Of a stretch of 64,000 nucleotides of DNA, positions 26,388 to 38,286 are shown one piece after another. This DNA is from Ulva prolifera (Eukaryota > Chlorophyta > Ulvophyceae > Ulvales > Ulvaceae): the NCBI GenBank assembly GCA_023078555.1, contig CM041203.1, positions 639,481-703,480 on the forward strand, given 5' to 3'. The translations under genes were made by a program, and so were the position numbers. Position 1 is the first letter of the stretch, and each line of letters opens with the position of its first letter. The notes under the pieces are model-generated. The model ran no database searches. It had not been told where the DNA came from and saw only the letters and a program-made list of their open reading frames with translations.

Positions 26388-28191
26388 ATGTCAAGCTACC
26401 TCAAATTGCATTGCCATCGCTTCCGCCTCTGGGGGACACCTTCCCAGGACATGTAGGCATAATCATGTTCAGCTTGGTTCTGTCCGGCAAACTGTATTTG
26501 CTCATCAACTATATCGCCTGAGCTTTTGCGGCTGCTGTGCAGCTGCTGATGATGACTGACACAATCTCCAGATGTGCGTGGGTAGCGCGGAAGCTGGACA
26601 TTGCTACCTCTGGTCCGTGCGGGATACTATCTCAAACTGTTAGTGATGGGTGCCGCACAATGTAGAGCCAGACTGTTGCAGATGCTGTGGTCGATTTCCA
26701 GCCCACTTACGAAGTAGAAATCTATTGCAGATATTTTATTGGATTGAGACCTCGTTACCTTATTGTTCAGTGTTCAGCCAGCCATTTTGGAGACTCGGTC
26801 ATTCAAATTCAAGCATGTGTGCCTTATTCAATTTGGCGTTGCTGCAGTGCCTGTCGCGATGTGTTTCTGTTTGAAAATCACACAGGAACCTTATGATGTT
26901 CAAAGCACATAGGAACCCATCGAAGCGTTGACGACAATTCGCACCAAGTATATGCAGTTGATGGGGCAGTAGCGAAAAGTAGGTGAATACGTAAGCCGGC
27001 GTGCACGTTGCATGCTAAGCCAACTCAGGTCAGGGGCCGCAGCGCAGAATTGTTTTCAGAATTGCGTAGCCATGCAAGATGCTCTTCCATGTGTGCAATG
27101 CTACAGACTGCAGCTGTACTGTATTAGGACACAGCCTATGAGCGCTTTGCCAACTCTCTGTGTCTCACTGTTAGTTGTTGTGGTGATGAAACAGTGACAT
27201 GAATTGCTTGCGCTGCAGCAGATTTTCCATGAATACATCAAATTCATAAGGCGATGTGTGGCCTGACGGTCTTGGTTGGAGAATCTGTTGTCAGCGACTT
27301 TGAATGACAATATCCACTCGACTTCCACACTGTCCTGAATACTTCTGGCCCTGGGACTGTGAACATGTTGGTATAATCACCGTGACTCGGCCAAGTATGT
27401 GCAAGGTTGCCATCGCACAAGCTCTCCTTCACGCGCTTTACCACGATCTGTGAAATTCTCACCTTACAACGGAAAGCACAGACAACCTTGATCATCATCT
27501 TACATGCGGATCAGGGTGCCGTGTCATGTGCGCAGATATGTCGATGATACATTGGCAGCAGAGTTCTGCAGAGGGTGGGGCTCCGCTAGCTGATTATATC
27601 ATACAATGCTGACAAAGCGAAATCGACTCTTGCTAGACGAGGCACAAAATAAACGAAGCAATAGTCGGCGTGCAACAATTGGCGCATTGTTCGCTGTCAT
27701 ATCCACATATCTCTACAGCGCAACTCGAGATAACACCAGCCTTGCACATCCTCGGACAAAAGTCATCATGTCCTAATCTCTATATCCGAGATAATGCATT
27801 TGCCAATCGAATTGTGATCGGTGCCGCCGAGCAGTAGTGATACAAGGCTGCTACTGCGTACACTTCGGCCCAAGAGATTCCGAGGGGCGGGTTCTATTTT
27901 TGCTTCGATTCATGATACTGCATGAAATACCGCTTCACACCTGCCGCATGTTTGTTTGTACGCACATGAACTGCTTCTTCACTGTGCACCGGTGTGTTCT
28001 CGAGACATGAGTGCGGCCTGCCGATTTGCATGTTGGTCGCTGACATGGCTTCAGGTGTTCTGGGCATGACGTCACATGGACGGCAGTCTCGTACTGTATG
28101 TGATGCCTTTGCTAGACAAGGTACAAATCGGTCCCTGCCGAAGTTCACGACCTCTTTTCGGCAACAATTCATCGGCCCACTTGTCGCAATC
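26388..28191. other. Region between LONRF-like gene and eL14
   Basis: About 1.8 kb. The first few hundred bases probably hold the last LONRF-like exon and 3' UTR. 27244-27498 on the minus strand resembles the end of a copia-type polyprotein and is listed separately. The last 300 bases should include the eL14 promoter. The rest is featureless to my reading. Confidence 0.5.
27244..27498 (-). mobile_element. Fossil Ty1/copia-type pol remnant (tentative)
   Basis: A minus-strand stretch resembles, in spacing and residue pattern, the segment after the RNase H domain of Ty1/copia polyproteins: a basic helix, a central Pro/Asp part, then a Phe-Thr/Phe-Arg pattern. No reverse transcriptase, integrase, gag or terminal repeats were recognised nearby. 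If the assignment is right, it is a short, broken piece and evidently old. It could also be chance coding. Confidence 0.33.
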
Positions 28192-29300
28192 ATGCCCTTC
28201 AAGCGCACCGTCGAGATCGGGCGCGTTGCGCTCTGTACGTACGGCCCAGATGCCGGCAAGCTTTATGTCATTGTAGATGTACTTGACAGTAACCGGGTAC
28301 GCTCAGCCTTCCGCCTTTCTTGACGCCTGAAGTCAGCGGCGGTGGCAGACGCATGTTGAGGCCTTGTCGCGATATGCCACAGGGCAAGCCACGATCGCAC
28401 TGCATGAGTGGTACGTCGAGAACAAGCGTACATATATCCTACGGCGTCTATCATCGAGGGAGCAGTAGCGCCAGCATCAGCGAGATGCCTGCAGCATTTA
28501 GGCGCACCAGCTGAACTCTGCAGTACCTGCCGTTCAGGTTGTAGTGGATCGTCCGGATATGGTTCGCTGCACGTGTCTGCTAAAGCGTCTGGCTGTGACT
28601 GACTTGAAGGCGGACGTCACGCGCTTGCCGAAGAAGCCAGAGCTGAAGAAGGCCTATGAGGGTGCGTTACCGATCCTTGCCCATTTACGGTTCAGGACAA
28701 ATGGTATGTACAACGTCATGCACAATGTTTTCTGTCGAGTGTAATGCGGCAGAAATTTTGAGCAGGTCCCCTTCTATGCCGCTATGGGTCTGGGCTCCGA
28801 AGTGTCAGGCCTGCCCAAATCACAGCTGTGCACACCTACCTTTGAACAATGCATAGTAGTCAGGCATCTCAGTCCGTTATATTGCTGCTGTTTGAATTGC
28901 TTAGCTCTTGACAGATCGGGATGACAGTTGCGCATGCAATACATACTGGAATTGTTGACGCGTACCCGGTGTTGTGGTTGCCATGCCACTGCTGCGTTAT
29001 CAGCAGCCAGCATGCTCAACGGAGCCCGGAAAAAATAAAATATGAAAGTGTTCCTTCACCATTTCTTGTGGCAGACACTTTGGCATGCCAAGGCTCACAG
29101 AATGCAGCCTACATGACAGTACCGCGTTTATTGCAGGCATTGAGGATGCATTCATGGCAACAAATTGGGGCAAGAAGCTTCAGAAGCGCCAATCCAAGGC
29201 TAACATGACCGATTTCGAACGTTTCCAGGCCATGATTGCAAAGATGAAGCGTGCACGCACTGTCCGTAAGGCAGAGCAGAAACTGAAACAAACTGCCTAG
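28192..29300 (+). CDS. RPL14: 60S ribosomal protein L14 (eL14)
   Basis: Component of the cytosolic large ribosomal subunit. Three phase-matched exons (28192-28296, 28538-28661, 29137-29300) give 130 residues, the usual size in plants and algae. The N-terminus [20 protein letters not shown] is the beta-barrel start of eL14 and [20 protein letters not shown] continues the family pattern. The C-terminal exon carries [20 protein letters not shown] and a basic helix. The introns are 241 and 475 nt, with donors GTACGC and GTGCGT and acceptors ending in CAG. Placing the plastid L18 gene next to it is probably coincidence, since the two proteins serve different ribosomes. Confidence 0.97.
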
Positions 29301-29885
29301 GCCTCTGGTTGTAATCGTTCTCCTATCATGAATCGATGTGGGAGGGAATGATGTAACATATGCTTCTCTACTTGCGGTGAGATCTGGAGCGACTGGCGAA
29401 TGGTGCAATGACAATGGTGGCAGAAGATTGTTCGGATTACAATGTCATTGCACACCTTGGACTGGCCAATTGTCTTCATTCGCGTGATTGTGTTGTGATC
29501 ATTTGTGCTGGTGTCTCATCGCTCTCGGTGCACTGCATGCGGTGTTGTAATCCCAGCTGAGCACCTTCGACGCATCAGCTGGCATGGAACAAAGACAGCA
29601 CGAATCATTCAGCTCTGGGAGGGCTCCCTATGTGGCCGTGTGTACGCTTGGTGCTCACCAAGAGGCGTTGAGATGATTTCTGTAGGGCATGCATGCGTCT
29701 CGTCGGCAGCCACAAGCGCACACGTGCCTGGCCAGCGCCCCACAGTGCGAAGAAGCAAGAATTTGCGCTGAGCAAGCGCCGACCACTTCTGCACAATCGG
29801 CCGTCGAGGACATGGTCTTGTACTTGTGCACATCGTCCGCGTAACAGCAATCTAATTGTTTGGTGCGTCGTTGATTTCAGCAGCA
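29301..29885. other. eL14 3' region and L18 upstream region
   Basis: TGTAA, the polyadenylation signal typical of chlorophytes, occurs at 29310-29314 and 29546-29550. The second is at a more plausible distance from the eL14 stop. The remainder should be the promoter of the plastid L18 gene. Open frames here on both strands have no recognisable product. Confidence 0.45.
29546..29550 (+). terminator. Candidate TGTAA polyadenylation signal of eL14
   Basis: TGTAA about 245 bases after the eL14 stop. Green algae commonly use this pentamer about 10-20 nt before the cleavage site. The motif is short and could be chance; 29310-29314 is an alternative very close to the stop. Confidence 0.3.
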
Positions 29886-31253
29886 ATGTTCTCTACGCTT
29901 ACAGCTGCTAGGCCAGGATGCCAGGCCGCAGGTACTTTTTTAGATGGATTGAGGAGCTATGTGGCAGGCCTTGAGCTCTGCATGCGCACCCAGAGAAGCC
30001 ACGCGCTTACAGTGCCGATGCTAAGGGCGTTGCAGCTTGTCTGCTTGATCCGTTCCAACACTGTACACCGTCACCCCTCACTTCAGTTAGTGATGCAGGA
30101 TGCTCTCGAGTGGTTGCAACGGGTGCGACAAAGACACCCCGTGACCAACGCAAGCGCAAGCACATGCGCCTAAGGCAGAAGGTACAGACTCAACACCCGA
30201 CTGTTCCTCGTATCACATATAATTGGATTATTTACAGGGTCTAGGCTTACGCACGCTGTTTTTTGCGACCTGCATGAACGCAGCGGAAGTCGCCGGCGGT
30301 GTCGCACCGCTGTCCTCTTAGCTTGCAGGGACCATCAGCACCACGATCTCGTCAATTTTATCAGCCATTATACTGACTTATTTCCCTATTTTGTTTGTAA
30401 TGCTGTGGCAACACCGTCGCATCTTTGGAAGCATGTTCTCATGGGAGTGAGGCTGGACAGCGGTACTCACGCCTCGACGCCAAGCGGAGGAACGTTCGCA
30501 AGACAAATCAAACGATATGTGCGAACTATTGAGCTTTTTTACACGTTGTAGGTATCCGGTACAGAACAGCGGCCGAGGCTGAATGTGTTCCGCTCGAATC
30601 AGCACATCTACTGCCAGGTGTGTACTTCGCCCAATCGATCGTTTTCATTCCAGGATAGCACACAATAATTTCCTGCAGTTTAACACATTGGTCTTCAGTA
30701 TGGCCAAATGTGCAGGTGATTGATGACGTCCAGGGTCACACACTTGCGTCTGCGTCTACTGCCACAACAGCTGTTAAATCTGAACTCGGCGACGCTTCAG
30801 CTGGATCTGTGGTATGATCCGTCTTTCCTCGCTCGCAAATTTCGGACAGCAGTAGACCCAGGGTCAAAATGTTCATGATTTTCCCAGGTCGTCTCAGTGT
30901 GATGCACTGGAAAACGTACAATCATTCGTTGTTCAGATTGTGAAGGGCCTGATGAGGGCTCCTGCTCAGTGACCATACATCATCGGCTGTTAATATATCG
31001 CATCCAGTGTTTGTTACTTTGCACTTAAACGCTGCATTCTGATGTCTGAGTCACACTGTATTTGTGGCATTACAACATTCTGAGTTGATCCACCTTGCTG
31101 CAGGCTGCAGCTACTGTGGTGGGCAAGCAGATCGCCAAGGTGTGCACAGAAAAAGGTATCACGTCTGTCGTCTTTGACCGGGCAGGATATAAGTACCATG
31201 GACGAGTTCAGGCGATAGCTGATGCTGCACGGGAAGCAGGCCTTGTCTTTTAA
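29886..31253 (+). CDS. PRPL18: Plastid ribosomal protein L18 (bL18/uL18c), nuclear gene
   Basis: 5S-rRNA-binding protein of the chloroplast large subunit, encoded in the nucleus. Five phase-matched exons (29886-29931, 30087-30181, 30552-30617, 30716-30811, 31104-31253) give 150 residues. The first 30 or so, beginning [15 protein letters not shown], are rich in Ser, Thr, Ala and Arg and lack acidic residues until the exon junction, as in a transit peptide. The body is bacterial-type L18: [84 protein letters not shown] and the end AREAGLVF. The bacterial type and absence of eukaryotic uL18 features exclude a cytosolic role; a mitochondrial destination is less likely. Exon 5 has two acceptors 6 nt apart (CAGGCTGCAG), which may add or omit two Ala residues. 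Confidence 0.95.
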
Positions 31254-34200
31254 ACATGACGTCTGTCTAGTTGTGCATAATGGTACTCGACGTTCAATCC
31301 AGTATCCGGAACTCATACTGATGTCACAATGTCCATCCTGGACCTTCCCTATGCGTCTCAGTGGTCTTGTCCGAATAGACATCGGTGTGTCTGTGCCAAC
31401 TGCTTCCTAGACTCACATCCTGATGGACCAGGTAAATTTACCATTCCACACTAACCGTGACTAAGGCATCTTATGTGCATCTATACGCATTGTCCTTTTG
31501 AGACTTGGTTACAGTCTATGCAATTTCCGCAAGTAAGCCGGAGACGAACGATGCAGATTTGACACCCACCAAAGAACGGGAGCTTTTTACCACTGCCTGG
31601 TGAACCGCCTGTCATGCTTCATTTTCCTTTTGCAAGGGTCGGTGTTGCCTGTTTGCACTCTGTGAGAAACAGGCACTACAATGTCAATGTCAAACTGTGG
31701 GAGCGTCATGTGATCCAGTGCAGCGAGAAGGCGATCAGGCAACTGCCACTTCACTCACGTGTAGCCTACAGTCTCACACTTGTGAACTGTAAGCACATCC
31801 TCCGTCTATGCCATTGGTTTTATATCTCTCGTGCGGCGTGGCATGACATCCAATTTCTAGGACCTGGGTCATTGGAGAAATGATTGCATTGATACTGCCC
31901 TCAGCCTTGTGGCCCAGGACCTCTGGGAATTGTTGCTCGTGCGCCACGCTGTGTTGTAGGCCCAGATTCAGGTACGGCAGTTTCTCAACTTTGCCTGGTA
32001 CCACACAGGAAATGTTGATCAATCACCGCACAGTGGCAGTGTGTCTCTGGTTCCACAGTGCAACATGGAACATGCGACCACACTCAAGATGCCATGGTAC
32101 AAGCCATGGTGTGACACGCAACTTGACGTGACACCAGCTTCCAGTGATGCACACCAGTCTGAGGCTTCCAGACTCTCGAGGTAAAGCTTGGAACTGCACT
32201 CCTGACTGTTGTCAGAGTAACTTGGCTCTCAGGGGCAAAAGTTTAGCACTTACGAATCCAGTGTGAAGTAGGTTTCACCTTCCCCCCCTCTCCCCGTTCC
32301 ATTGGCCGCAGCTATGACAGGCGGACAGATCAAACACGCAACACCCAAGTATCAGAACAGCCAGAGATCATATCCTTTACAGGCTCCTTCAACGACTCTA
32401 TAACTATCATGACTCGCCCTGTATCAGTGGCGAAGCATCAAAGGTGCTGACAAAAGGGCCGCTATATATGTGAGGAAAGCCTCACTGCAGCTGTATCGCA
32501 TGTCATCATGGCATCCTCGCACACAAAGGCCCCCTGCCAGCTGGAAAAGCTTGCCTTACTGCCAGGCCGCCAATGGGCAGCACGCCTGACTTTTATGGCG
32601 TTGTCTTGCAGGACTGACACCGTGCAAATAGCGAGCTCTTCACAATGCAACGCAAGTAGTGACACGCCACATTACCACCCTTGTCTGTAAACGAATGCCG
32701 GACCGTTGTTACAGCCCATCAGGACATCAGAAACTCTGAAAAGAGGGCTGGCGCGGAGTAAGTACCGACCACACTGTGCAGACATCCTGTGAAGGCATAG
32801 GCGGGTAGCGCAACAGCAATCACTGTATATGTAGAGGGTTTTCTTTTGCAAAGGTCTGACCAGCACCATGGCTGTTTGCTAAGCGTATCCGTCCGCGTCG
32901 AGCACGGTACACGTCCACAGACGGGCAGGGCCGTTCTTTCGCACACATGTACAGAGTCTGCAGCGGCGCTGACGTTGCATGCCGTCAATGCAGTCGTGAT
33001 GGGCGACGCGATCCTGTCAGATGGTCACATGCCGCTTACAGGATTGGCCTGCGCGGTGGGCCTCATGCCGCCTGTCTGACGCCACTCGTCCGCTGCCCTG
33101 CACTTTGCGTGAGCGTTCTTGCCCTCTGCACTGGCGGAGTTCGGCCAAGCATCGGGTCAAGGGCTTCTGTGTCAGCTTTTTCGCATGCAACTGGCGGCAA
33201 TGACGAGCTGGGTGAGGACCGTCTGACGGGAGCCCTGGTGGGGGGCAGGTGCCCGGGGGTGCGCCGGGTAGCGAAGTCGCACCGCCTCCATCGCTGAGAT
33301 TTCTTGCCGTGAGTCTTTCGGATATTGGCATGAGGCTGAGACTCCATGGGAGCGTGCGGTGGGGCGCTTGGCACTGGGAACGACCGTAGCCGTGGCCCTC
33401 GCCGAGACAATCCACTATTCACCTAGGATCTCTGCTCCGTCGCAGCATGGATCCCAGATGAGGAGCTACCAATTTCATGTATACTTCAGCCTCTCGGCCA
33501 AAGCGATGATTTAGCTCAGGGACATCACCGATGTACTATTATCATTGAGTGCCATCACCTCATAATGGTCAATGTCCCAGTCCACAGCATGGGGCAGGGC
33601 GGTAATTTTCCGGTCGCGATGCTCTTCCCGCCTTTCTCTGTCCACGTATGGCAAATGCACGCCTCAGTCCTTGGCGGCAGCATCCCTGATATGTTGTATT
33701 ATCATCTCGGTAGTTGATATGATACATAACTTGCTATATAAGTCAATGCGTTTTCGCTGTAGATGAGACGATGGACCAGTCAAGTTGCGAGTGCAGAACT
33801 CGCAATCTGGGCTACGGACGCGTGTGGTGGATTTTGCGAAAGAACACATCGCTGCGGCTGCATTGACGAGCTTCAAGCAGCGCGAAGGTGTCCCGAACCT
33901 GTTTGAGAAGTGGCAAGGACTTAACAGTCGCGATACTGTTGCTCCGCCGGTTCCATCTCGGCTCTGTCCACGATATACATTTTCGCGGAGTGGTGCTTGC
34001 GAACGGTGAATGCAGGCAGCCCTGGTGGCCATGCTCCAAAAGAGCTTCCTGAGTGGTACAAGGACTAAGCCGGCGAGGCAGATTGCACCGCAGGCATCGC
34101 ACAGGCATACACTGCAACACATCAGCTGCCAAAACTTTCCGCGACGCTTCTGAAATGTGCGTTTAAGATCAACGGGGATGCGCGTTCAGGCCCAGAAAAG

Positions 34201-34288
34201 ACAAGTTTCCCTATAACTTTCGGCATCCGAACTCCGCGCAAGACGCTCTCCTTCGATACGAGGCCTCGTCTAAACGTGCGCTACACCG
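31254..34288. other. Unassigned 3-kb region
   Basis: No family-level match on either strand. A splice-flanked open segment at 31972-32180 is listed separately. Around 33.0-33.4 kb both strands stay open for about 115-130 codons in a GC-richer patch, but the translations are low in complexity and overlap each other, which speaks for composition rather than coding. A pyrimidine run of C and T lies at 32280-32296. Confidence 0.45.
31972..32180 (+). CDS. Possible isolated exon, unknown product
   Basis: An acceptor (GATTCAG) followed by 69 open codons and a strong donor (AG/GTAAAG). The translation begins VRQFLNFAWYHTGNVDQS and includes MPWYKPWCDTQLDV, aromatic-rich and not repetitive. A second frame is also open over the same bases, which weakens the case. 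No neighbouring exon in the same phase was identified and no family is recognised. Confidence 0.22.
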
Positions 34289-35304
34289 ATGGCTGCAAGC
34301 ACGAGCGCCCAGGCTGCCGAGACAAGGCCTCGGACTCCCGCAGCTGAAGACATTGCATTTGTGGGATGCCTTGCGTCCGAGGACCTACCTTTGCAACGTG
34401 GCGGTATGAGTACAACCCATGCACCAACGCTGCTGCTGGGGCAATCTGGCCTGCAAAACATGACTCTTTAGAACATTAATTTGGAATTGACCCTGCCATT
34501 TTGGCAGCATCGATGTGAAAATCCCGTCCCATTTTTCCGTCTGCCATGTTAGTCAACTACTGCAATCATCACATTTTCATCATCTGAATGTGACATCGAC
34601 TGCTGGCCAGTACAGCAAGTGTGATGAACCCCCACACCTTAGACGATGTAAATACTTCGCATGCGTACACGATAATTTAGCTGTCAGTGTACCTGATTTA
34701 TCATTGAGGCCGGCATGGTGCTCCTGTGTGCAGCTCTGCGCAGCTCTGATCCTTCCAACTTCACTCACTGCCCTTCACCATGCATACATCCATATCATGA
34801 CTAATGATTACGCTTGGGTGAAGGGGCCTTGGGACTTGCAAATGGATGCAGCTTTATCGAATCAGTGTCATCCTTCTGCTTCACTTACGGGCAGGCCAAC
34901 TGCTTTGAGGCACATCTGCAACAGCTGTGACGCATGCCTGTGCTGTCTCATTAGGACAAAGTTGGAGAGGCCGCGGTAGCGGTGCCGGAGAAAGCACAAG
35001 GGCTTTGTACTGTGTGGCCAGAGACATGGGAGACATGGGAGTCATGGGAGCACAGGTTCCCTCCAGGGGGCACAGGCACCTGCAGCTGTACAGGCGCAAT
35101 CATCTGACCTGACCTGAGCAGTCGGCTGCCCTGTCCACGCCCCTGGCCAAGGCACCATATTCCGTCAGAGGCTGCCATTCAGTTGCCAAACTCTGCCCCG
35201 GCCGCAGCGCCCTTGACGGCTGCTTTGTTCAAGTTCTTTTTGCTGTGCTCAAGGAAAACTCGGCAGGAAATGTTGTTGACAGTAATCTGAATCTGGAACA
35301 GTGA
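34289..35304 (+). CDS. Possible small three-exon gene, unknown product
   Basis: An ATG at 34289 opens a 115-base exon (MAASTSAQAAETRPRTPAAE and on) ending at a good donor, GTATGAG. Phase-matched continuations are 34955-35055 (WRGRGSGAGESTRALYCVAR, ending in an imperfect DMGDMGVMG repeat) and 35122-35304, ending in TGA, for 132 residues in total. The product resembles nothing I know. The first exon could equally be a transit peptide-like leader whose real partners lie elsewhere, since the last exon is also open in a second frame. The prediction rests only on splice phases. Confidence 0.28.
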
Positions 35305-35455
35305 GCAGTAGTAGAGGGATGGGGTTGGGCCTTCGGGCAAGCAGTGTGTTGGCGACTGGTGGTGACCGGATGGCGATGTGCTGCGCCACCTCAGTGGCGG
35401 GCAGGGAAAGTATAATATAGTGCGTCTGTGTGCTGCACGGAACTAGAGTTGGTGT

Positions 35456-35491
35456 GTGTTGCAAGGATAGAACTGGAGCGCCGGGTGGCAC
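35456..35491 (+). repeat. Hairpin repeat, copy 2 (diverged)
   Basis: GTGTTGC at 35456-35462 and GTGGCAC at 35485-35491 mark a diverged copy of the 35-37 nt repeat. Between them AAGGATAGAAC parallels the AAGGACAAAGC of other copies. The sequence after it (CTGCAGGAACCGCACA) resembles the flank of the copies at 36.47 and 38.20 kb. Confidence 0.4.
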
Positions 35492-35624
35492 TGCAGGAAC
35501 CGCACAGGAAGACAGCACGTTCAAGCCGCCCCGCAGCCGCCTCCAAGCAACTCAACTCTGCGGCGCACACCTGCACCCTCGCATACAACCTCCCCCCCAC
35601 CAGTCCCCGCACACACCACATACA

Positions 35625-35753
<129 letters not shown>

Positions 35754-35824
35754 ATGGTTGGTGGGCGGGGTGCGGTGGGGATGAGTGTGTGGGTGTGCCT
35801 GTGGGTGTTGGGTGGGATGCTTGT

Positions 35825-35861
35825 GTGTTACAAAGGAAAAAGCCGGAGGGGCCGGTAGCAC
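35825..35861 (+). repeat. Hairpin repeat, copy 3
   Basis: Arms GTGTTAC (35825-35831) and GTAGCAC (35855-35861) pair at six of seven positions, with G-T possible at the other in RNA. The loop AAAGGAAAAAGCC with following G/C-rich bases matches the general pattern of the family. Confidence 0.55.
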
Positions 35862-36469
35862 CGCCAGGACCAAAAGGGAGAGCACGAACAACGCAAAGCG
35901 CACGCAGCAGGAGAGCAACAGCCAACGCCAAGGCAGAACAAGCACCCACACACCCCCACGCTCCCACACACTACCACACGAACCACACACTGAAACCCGA
36001 CCCACGCACCCACGCACCCGCACGCGGCCCAGACCCAAACCCAAACACACACCCAAGCACCCACAAACCCACACGCCAACACGCCACACGACCCCGCCGC
36101 CCGCGCGGCTGCGGCAGCCCCATGCAGCGGCCCGGCCGGCGCCGGCCCCACACGGAAGCCGCCGGGGGCCCCCAGGACCCCCGCCCCAATGCCCCGATCA
36201 GGCCAGCCCCGAGCGCCGGGACAACACACATGGGGGCGCCCCCATCCGCGCAACCCTTAACGGAGCACGGCCGAGGCGCGCCGTGTGCGGGGGCCGTGGC
36301 ACGCGGGCGAGGCAGCACACGCCGCCTACCATGCTTGTGTGTGTTTGTGGGTGTGTGTGGTCATGTGTGTGGCTGTGTGGCTGTGGCCCGCGCGAGTGCT
36401 GGCGGTGCGTTGGTGTGTGCTACGTGTGGCTTGTTGCGTAGTGTGCGGTTCCCCTGGTTGCTGCTCGCG

Positions 36470-36505
36470 GTGCTACCTGCCTTGCTTGCTTTGTCCTTGT
36501 AACAC
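36470..36505 (-). repeat. Hairpin repeat, copy 4 (inverted relative to copy 5)
   Basis: Arms GTGCTAC (36470-36476) and GTAACAC (36499-36505). Homology with the copy at 38.20 kb, in opposite orientation, extends beyond the hairpin to about 36415, nearly 90 nt at roughly 90% identity by eye, including the shared GGAACCGCACAC and ACGCAAC blocks. Confidence 0.7.
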
Positions 36506-36980
36506 ACGCACGCGCACGCACACTCCCATGCACAGCAGGACGCCTACTCCAGGCCCACGACCACCACAGGACCGCCACACCCCACTTAGGCCTCAACAGA
36601 CATACACACAGGTCAACACCAGAGTGCAGATGCACACACCCACACTCAAACACACACCCACTAACCCCCACCCACACGACCCGATCACACGCACAGAACT
36701 TCCCCGCTACCTCCCTTGCGGCCGAGGGGGCCCAATGTGACCGCCCGGATGCCGTAGGCCCTGTGCAATGCCGGCAGTCCCCCAGTCCCCCCACCCAAAA
36801 TCGCCCCGATACACTCACCCATCCACAGAGGCAAACACGCGTTGCACCGCCCAAGCAAATGCCAAAGCAGCCCCGCATGCCCAGGCAGAGGCACACCCGC
36901 CCATGGCACACTTGGGGGTACGCCCGGGCCGTGCCTAGGCATCCCGGCGACAGGCGAAAACGGCTGCGAACACATCAGCG

Positions 36981-36999
36981 TGTATGTATGTATGTATGC
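36981..36999. repeat. (TATG)n tail next to the LINE stop
   Basis: Four to five TATG units on the plus strand, CATA on the LINE strand, begin five bases after the LINE stop codon. Many non-LTR elements end in such short tandem tails, so this may mark the true 3' end of the insertion. Confidence 0.6.
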
Positions 37000-37003
37000 A
37001 TGA

Positions 37004-38143
37004 TTACATAGCCGTATCCATTTGGACATTGACAACTCCGAAATCCGGGACCGAAAGAGGCATCCAAGCAACATGCTGCCGCAAACTCTGACTTGCGCCA
37101 CAGAATGCAACAACACGAGCCAATTCACCGAGAGGGGACGGGCGATTTGCAACACCCGACACCCCAGCATCACCACCAACACCATCAACACCGACAATAA
37201 GCACAACCGCTACATCAGACCACGAAACACCAGAGGCACTGTCATAAGGACCTGGCCGTGCGAGCAACTGCCGCACCAAAACCGCAACGGCGGAGACATG
37301 CCGATCACGATGTGCCACTGGGACAGGTGGCAGAACTGCCCCGATGGGTGCACGTGCGATGTAGGATGTGAAGACATCAGCAGCACGTGAATATTCCAAA
37401 TGCTTTTCACTACGGTGCCTACACAAGAAAGGAGACAGACCCGAACGAGCAGACATTAGCACACGCACAAGACCGGGCTCAACGGAGTCCATAAACGGGG
37501 CTAGTGACCCTAGTTCGTGTGTTATCACACCACGCAACCACTCTCCAGTGACCTTATTGTCGCGACCACGCTTCTCAAATCGTTGTTCAAGGTATGCCAA
37601 CCACATGACAGCCACGACCTTCTCACGGGTAAGATTTGAGTACGTGATTGTGAGAGGGCTTTGTTTGGACGGCTGATCATGCATGCCGAGACGTTTGGAC
37701 ACCCTGGGTGGCCCACGTCGGCGGCGATGCTCAGGCTCGGGTGGAGCCTGTAAGGCAAGTCTGATGTGTGCATATCGTTTCAGTTCTGCCGCAATGGCCG
37801 TGATGCGGGAATGAAAGTCCCCGCCCCCCCCCCGCCCCCGTTGAGAGTGACCCCGAATCGCGGTGGATTCCACCGCAACCGGGAATCGCTCCGCCCCCAT
37901 GTGTGTCAGCTTTGCGTACCAGCAAAGTTTAGCTGCCTTGATCATTGAGCTCACAGGCAGGAGGCCCGTGTCGGAAAAAAGAATCTCCTCCCTGCAATCG
38001 AACTGGTGCAGACCAAACACCATGCGGATTGCCTTTTTACAGATGGTATCAAGTTTGTCGAGTTCAGTTTTTGGGCCAATCCATACCTCAGCCCCATACA
38101 AAGCAGGAGTATATATGAACGCATATGCGTGTGCCGGCAGCCT
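37004..38143 (-). mobile_element. 5'-truncated non-LTR retrotransposon (LINE)
   Basis: An uninterrupted minus-strand frame of about 380 codons encodes the C-terminal end of a LINE reverse transcriptase (FIYTPALYGAEVW, then TICKKAIRMVFGLHQFDCRE and LLPVSSMIKAAKLCWYAKL) and the downstream region. The catalytic FADD-box part and any endonuclease are absent: homology starts at about 38143, directly after CTGCAG. Some 3' motifs (MWLAYLEQRF, RSGLSPFLCR) look like the spacer and degenerate Cys/His region that follow the RT. The frame is intact, suggesting a fairly recent 5'-truncated insertion. The 3' end abuts a TATG-type microsatellite. A G-rich run (37822-37840) lies inside the frame. The clade is uncertain. 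Confidence 0.8.
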
Positions 38144-38197
38144 GCAAAGCAGCGGCGCCTGAATCTACACACAGCTCGTGGGTGTGTGTGTGTGTGT

Positions 38198-38233
38198 GTG
38201 GTACAAGGACAAAGCAAGCAGGGCAGGTAGCAC
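38198..38233 (+). repeat. Hairpin repeat, copy 5
   Basis: Arms GTGGTAC (38198-38204) and GTAGCAC (38227-38233) around AAGGACAAAGCAAGCAGGGC. It is preceded by a short (GT)n run and followed by about 50 nt homologous to the flank of copy 4. It lies about 55 bases beyond the truncated 5' end of the LINE. Confidence 0.65.
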
Positions 38234-38286
38234 TGCGAGCAACCAGAGGAACCGCACACCCACGCAACCAGCCACACGCAGCACAC

